Part shown: piece after piece, positions 7,130-9,025 of the stretch
Position numbering within the stretch: the first letter of the stretch is position 1
Layout: the number at the start of each line of letters is the position of its first letter
NCBI GenBank assembly: GCA_910583855.1
Contig: CAJTYL010000015.1
Coordinates: 1-9,025 of the forward strand
Direction of reading: 5' to 3'
DNA: 9,025 nucleotides
Source of the DNA: an uncultured Christensenella sp.
Lineage (GTDB): Bacteria > Bacillota > Clostridia > Christensenellales > Borkfalkiaceae
The notes under the pieces: model-generated
The model's database searches: none
What the model saw: only the letters and a program-made list of their open reading frames with translations
Told to the model about the DNA's origin: nothing
Position numbers and translations under genes: made by a program

Positions 7130-7615
7130 ATGACGGAAAAGAAATTGACGGGTGAAATAAAGGGAAAAGCCGCCGCCGTTAAAGAGCGCGTTAGCGCGGC
7201 GAAAAAAGAGATAAATAAGCGAGTAACCCAAAAGGCGAAGCCCGCCGCGCCCAACACGGTAACGACGAACAGACTCAAACTCCTCGTTACCGTGGTTGCA
7301 AGAAAAAAGGCGGAGTTTTACGCGGACCTTATCCAGTCGTTCGACGTCAATATGCAGATGATAGCCCTTGCCGAGGGCACGGCAAACGCCAAAATGCTCG
7401 GGCTGTTGGGACTTACCGACAGCGAAAAGGCGGTTATCTTCGGAGTAATTCAGGAGAGTAAAATCCCCGACGCAATGCACACGTTGGAAGAGAAATTCAA
7501 CACCATAAAGGACGGAAAGGGCGTTGCCTGCACCGTGCCCTTGACCAGCGTTATAGGAACGCTTATTTACGGTTTTTTATCGAACAACAGGCTGACTGTA
7601 AAGGAGAGCAAATAA
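7130..7615 (+). CDS. P-II-like signalling protein with basic N-terminal extension
   Basis: The product is 161 aa, longer than canonical P-II (~112 aa). Residues 1-46 form a lysine/alanine-rich extension with about 12 K/R against 4 D/E, probably a helix. Residues about 47-150 form a P-II-like ferredoxin-fold core: a first strand LKLLVTVVA, a loop with EGTAN (82-86), a strand EKAVIFGVI, and a C-terminal strand GKGVACTVPLTSVIGT. The T-loop uridylylation motif (Y-K-G-A-E-Y type) of GlnB/GlnK is absent, so control by uridylylation is unlikely. The start is the ATG at 7130, 4 nt after AGGAGGT (7119-7125); a GTG at 7124 lies inside that site and is rejected. The stop overlaps the next start by one base (TAATG). 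By analogy with GlnK-AmtB it probably binds the upstream membrane protein (inference). Ligand unknown. Confidence 0.78.
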   Translation: MTEKKLTGEIKGKAAAVKERVSAAKKEINKRVTQKAKPAAPNTVTTNRLKLLVTVVARKKAEFYADLIQSFDVNMQMIALAEGTANAKMLGLLGLTDSEKAVIFGVIQESKIPDAMHTLEEKFNTIKDGKGVACTVPLTSVIGTLIYGFLSNNRLTVKESK

Positions 7616-7992
7616 TGAACGGTTACGAGATGATTTTGTGTATAGTCAACGCAGGGTTTTCCGAACTCGTTATGGACGCGGCTAAGGAAGAGGGCGCGCG
7701 CGGCGGCACGGTAATTCACGCCCGCGGCACGGCAAATAAAGAGGCGGAGCAATACTTCCATATCGCAATTCAGCCCGATAAAGAAATCGTAATGATTTTA
7801 GTCCCCGCCGAAATAAAGGATAACGTTTTGCACGCTATCTATAAAAACGCAGGCTTAAAAAGCGAGGGTATGGGCATAGCCTTCTCAGTCGCCGTGGACG
7901 AGGTGGTCGGTATCTCCGCTCCCGCCGCACCGTCCGCCGCCGAAGACGCCGCCCCTGCGGAAGCACAGGTCGAACAGGGCGAAAAAAAGTAA
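7615..7992 (+). CDS. P-II-like signalling protein with acidic C-terminal tail
   Basis: The product is 125 aa. Residues 4-100 match the P-II family pattern: strand MILCIVNAGF, helix with a GARGGT turn (27-32), HARGTAN (35-41), strand KEIVMILVP, helix, then GMGIAFSVAVDEVVGI (85-100). GTAN and the final G-x-G strand align with the preceding gene, so the two are diverged paralogues. This copy keeps the classic GIAFSV-type C-terminal strand better. The canonical T-loop tyrosine motif is missing. Residues about 101-125 are an Ala/Pro/Glu-rich, net acidic tail. The start overlaps the previous stop by one base and AAGGAGAG (7601-7608) provides the binding site. A perfect terminator follows. It may form mixed trimers with its neighbour or act separately on the membrane protein (inference). 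Confidence 0.85.
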   Translation: MNGYEMILCIVNAGFSELVMDAAKEEGARGGTVIHARGTANKEAEQYFHIAIQPDKEIVMILVPAEIKDNVLHAIYKNAGLKSEGMGIAFSVAVDEVVGISAPAAPSAAEDAAPAEAQVEQGEKK

Positions 7993-8006
7993 GTGGTATT
8001 TAAAAC

Positions 8007-8037
8007 AAAAAGCCGCAAGAATATCTTGCGGCTTTTT
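8007..8037. terminator. Bidirectional Rho-independent terminator
   Basis: AAAAAGCCGCAAGA (8007-8020) pairs perfectly over 14 bp with TCTTGCGGCTTTTT (8024-8037) around a 3-nt loop. The outer A/T part supplies a T tract in each direction. It therefore ends both the P-II operon (+) and the convergent gene that stops at 8054 (-). Confidence 0.93.
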
Positions 8038-8053
8038 AAATATTTTTAAAAGA

Positions 8054-8446
8054 TTATAAAATTTCCTTCTCGTTGTTGATAATCGGCTTTACTTTTCCCG
8101 CATATTTTTTAAGTATTGGAGCAAGGTCTATTTTGCCCGTAAGGGGAGGGAAGGTGTCGTCGTAATGGTCCAAAAAAACCTTTTTCGGTTGCAGGCGTTC
8201 TATAACGCGTACGGCAGGCGGCAGATTATCCTTCCAGCCGTTATACGCCATAATAAGAAGGTCGCAGCCCGTGGGATATTCCGCGTCGTCGCGTAAATTC
8301 AGACTGCCTAAAATATCAACGCGCTTGCCTTCCGCTTCTATATCGTAGAAAACCGTTTCGCCCTTGTCCTTGCATCGTCTGTTTTCGGGCGGTATTGCTA
8401 TGTAGTGACCGCCGTCAAAATAGATTTTCGTTCCTTTATATGGCAT
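8054..8446 (-). CDS. Chimeric/truncated metallo-beta-lactamase-fold protein
   Basis: The product is 130 aa with two parts. Residues about 30-130 resemble the C-terminal part of an MBL-fold hydrolase of the UlaG-like type: a strand near DILGSLNL (44-51), YPTGCDLLIMAYNGW (57-71), VIERLQPKKVFLDHYDDTFPPL (81-102). H94 is a possible late metal ligand. The N-terminal half of the fold with the HxHxDH metal site is absent, so hydrolase activity is doubtful. Residues 1-24 (MPYKGTKIYFDGGHYIAIPP and onward) do not belong to that fold and recall, from memory, the N-terminus of replication-type proteins of clostridial repetitive elements. The start ATG at 8446 has AAGGAGA 5 nt upstream, overlapping the stop of the 44-aa ORF; the open frame extends to 8509 without support. 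It may be an expressed fusion, a decaying gene or an assembly join. Confidence 0.6.
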   Translation of the reverse strand: MPYKGTKIYFDGGHYIAIPPENRRCKDKGETVFYDIEAEGKRVDILGSLNLRDDAEYPTGCDLLIMAYNGWKDNLPPAVRVIERLQPKKVFLDHYDDTFPPLTGKIDLAPILKKYAGKVKPIINNEKEIL

Positions 8447-8456
8447 AAATTTCTCC

Positions 8457-8591
8457 TTATTTGTCGTCTTGCTCTTGCAAGTCCTTAATGCGTGCCAAAA
8501 GCGTTTCAAAGAAAGTGCGCTGTTCGGCTTCTGGCAACGTTTGAACGTTCGGCTCGCCTATCGTTTCAATTTCTAATTCAGTTTTCAGCAC
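8457..8591 (-). CDS. Small ORF of unknown function (44 aa), upstream of the chimeric gene
   Basis: I do not recognise this gene with certainty. It encodes 44 aa, starts with GTG and has a strong AAGGAG (8601-8606) with a 9-nt spacer. Its stop TAA forms part of the next ribosome binding site (TAAGGAGA), a tight coupling that favours real translation. The protein is acidic, with an N-terminal ELEIETIGEPN stretch, then EAEQRTFFETLLARIKDLQE (21-40), a predicted amphipathic helix. It has no membrane segment. The organisation, a tiny acidic ORF before the element-like N-terminus, suggests it belongs to the same mobile element. Confidence 0.55.
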   Translation of the reverse strand: MLKTELEIETIGEPNVQTLPEAEQRTFFETLLARIKDLQEQDDK

Positions 8592-8670
8592 GGCTTTTTT
8601 CTCCTTATTTTCGTTAGGGTTATAACGTCTAAACTCGTAAGGCTTTTTGCGACTTTAAAAATTTTTATGT

Positions 8671-8794
8671 GTGCAACAAACCCCTACATATCTTTAAGTA
8701 CAAAAATTTGCAAAATATCGTATTTTTGAGCGTGCAAGAACCAAACATTTACAGGGCAGAAACCCCACATTACCGTGCAACAACCCAACATTAC
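8671..8794. repeat. Iteron-like direct repeats, ~21 bp
   Basis: Three adjacent units match the consensus GTGCAAnAACCCnACATTAC, with changes: 8732-8752, 8754-8773 and 8775-8794, at 22- and 21-bp steps. A fourth, more distant unit lies at 8671-8691, 61 bp before the first of the three, about three unit lengths. Between them is an AT-rich stretch with an imperfect hairpin (CAAAATA/TATTTTTG, 8711-8728). The steps of two helical turns suggest repeated binding of one protein. They lie upstream of the minus-strand 44-aa ORF. A plasmid-type origin or an operator array are both possible. Confidence 0.55.
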
Positions 8795-8961
8795 TCCACA
8801 TTTTCGGGCATAAATTTCGGGTTGCGGTCAAAGCGGAAAACGCCGTAAAAATAAAAAAACAACCCTATGCAAAAAAGCATAAGGTCATAAAAAAACCGCC
8901 GCAAAGGGAACGGCGAATCGCCAAGCGGTTTAGCGGCGACCGCCGTCCCTGCGGCGTTCAT
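8791..8961 (-). CDS. Possible 56-aa membrane peptide overlapping a palindromic element
   Basis: An ATG at 8961 opens a frame of 56 codons ending in TAA at 8791. Its first half (MNAAGTAVAAKPLGDSPFP) is encoded by the GC-rich palindrome, and residues about 23-42 form one hydrophobic segment (FFYDLMLFCIGLFFYFYGVF) followed by a basic/acidic tail. There is no ribosome binding site before the ATG. The frame stays open upstream to the window edge, so it could instead be the end of a longer gene. Overlap with a strong palindrome means the frame may be accidental. Low confidence. Confidence 0.3.
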   Translation of the reverse strand: MNAAGTAVAAKPLGDSPFPLRRFFYDLMLFCIGLFFYFYGVFRFDRNPKFMPENVE

Positions 8962-8992
8962 ATATTTATTTTTATTAGGTTGTTTTATTTTG
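8847..8992. repeat. Long nested palindromic structure
   Basis: Outer AT-rich arms pair imperfectly; AACAACC (8858-8864) matches GGTTGTT (8978-8984) with A/T flanks. A small hairpin TATGC-A6-GCATA lies at 8866-8881. Inside, CGCCGCA (8897-8903), GGGA (8906-8909) and CGGCG (8911-8915) pair in order with TGCGGCG (8950-8956), TCCC (8946-8949) and CGCCG (8941-8945). TCGCC (8918-8922) with GGCGA (8935-8939) closes the tip. The whole could extrude as a cruciform or form a stable RNA hairpin. Confidence 0.65.
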
Positions 8993-9008
8993 TGGCGGGT
9001 GCTTGAGC

Positions 9009-9025
9009 GCGCGGCGCAGCCGCGC
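9009..9025. repeat. GC-rich hairpin at the window edge
   Basis: GCGCGGC (9009-9015) pairs exactly with GCCGCGC (9019-9025) around GCA. The stem runs to the last base of the window and may continue. It is similar in style to the GCGGCTCTGC dyad at the other end of the window. Confidence 0.6.

Larger units (their letters stand above)
8375..9025 (-). mobile_element. Possible remnant of a mobile or repetitive element
   Basis: Several features cluster here: an element-like N-terminus fused into a truncated host-type gene near 8375, a coupled 44-aa ORF, iteron-like repeats, and a long palindrome. The left boundary is inferred from where MBL-fold similarity stops; the right boundary is not in the window. 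I see no transposase, integrase or target-site duplication, so the call is tentative. Confidence 0.35.

Noticed and set aside
8447..8509. N-terminal extension of the MBL-like protein to 8509
   Set aside because: It overlaps the 44-aa ORF in another frame, has no support from a ribosome binding site, and the ATG at 8446 has an ideal one.
8671..8794. CRISPR array
   Set aside because: The units follow one another with 0-2 nt between them, so there are no spacers, and they are too diverged; no cas genes are nearby.

Overview
This window looks like chromosomal DNA of an anaerobic bacterium of the Clostridia class (Bacillota). The clues are a V/A-type rather than F-type ATPase operon, strong AGGAGG-type ribosome binding sites, GC-rich hairpin terminators with T tracts, and mixed GC content with AT-rich intergenic DNA. 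The closer placement (Christensenellales-like gut lineages) is a guess from the style of the repeats and small genes, not something the sequence proves.

Region 1 (1-4678, + strand) is the distal part of a V-type ATPase operon, in the order F, A, B, D. These are the catalytic A/B head plus the F and D rotor-stalk subunits; I, K, E and C would lie upstream of the window. A and B overlap by 8 nt. The B-D gap is unusually long, and diverged copies of one repeat element start at the stop codons of B and D. A hairpin terminator closes the operon.

Region 2 (4677-5487) is a compact AT-rich regulatory module. A protein with two Cro/CI-type HTH domains is transcribed leftwards and an unknown 65-aa protein rightwards. 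Between them lies a perfect 13-bp inverted repeat, one arm of which sits between the -35 and -10 of the rightward promoter. A perfect 11-bp terminator follows the 65-aa gene.

Region 3 (5509-8037, + strand) is the most interesting functional unit. A strong extended -10 promoter drives a 510-aa membrane protein of the DUF1538 family, built from two copies of a ~251-residue unit. Two different P-II-like signalling proteins follow, tightly coupled to it. By analogy with AmtB-GlnK I infer a transporter or channel controlled by a pair of P-II-like proteins. Substrate and signal are unknown.

Region 4 (8054-9025, mostly - strand) looks like the edge of a mobile or repetitive element. It holds a 130-aa protein that joins an element-like N-terminus to the C-terminal part of a metallo-beta-lactamase-fold protein lacking the HxHxDH half. 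Upstream of it are a 44-aa ORF, three to four iteron-like ~21-bp repeats, and a long palindromic structure that overlaps a possible 56-aa membrane peptide. The assignment to a mobile element rests on resemblance and context and needs a database search.
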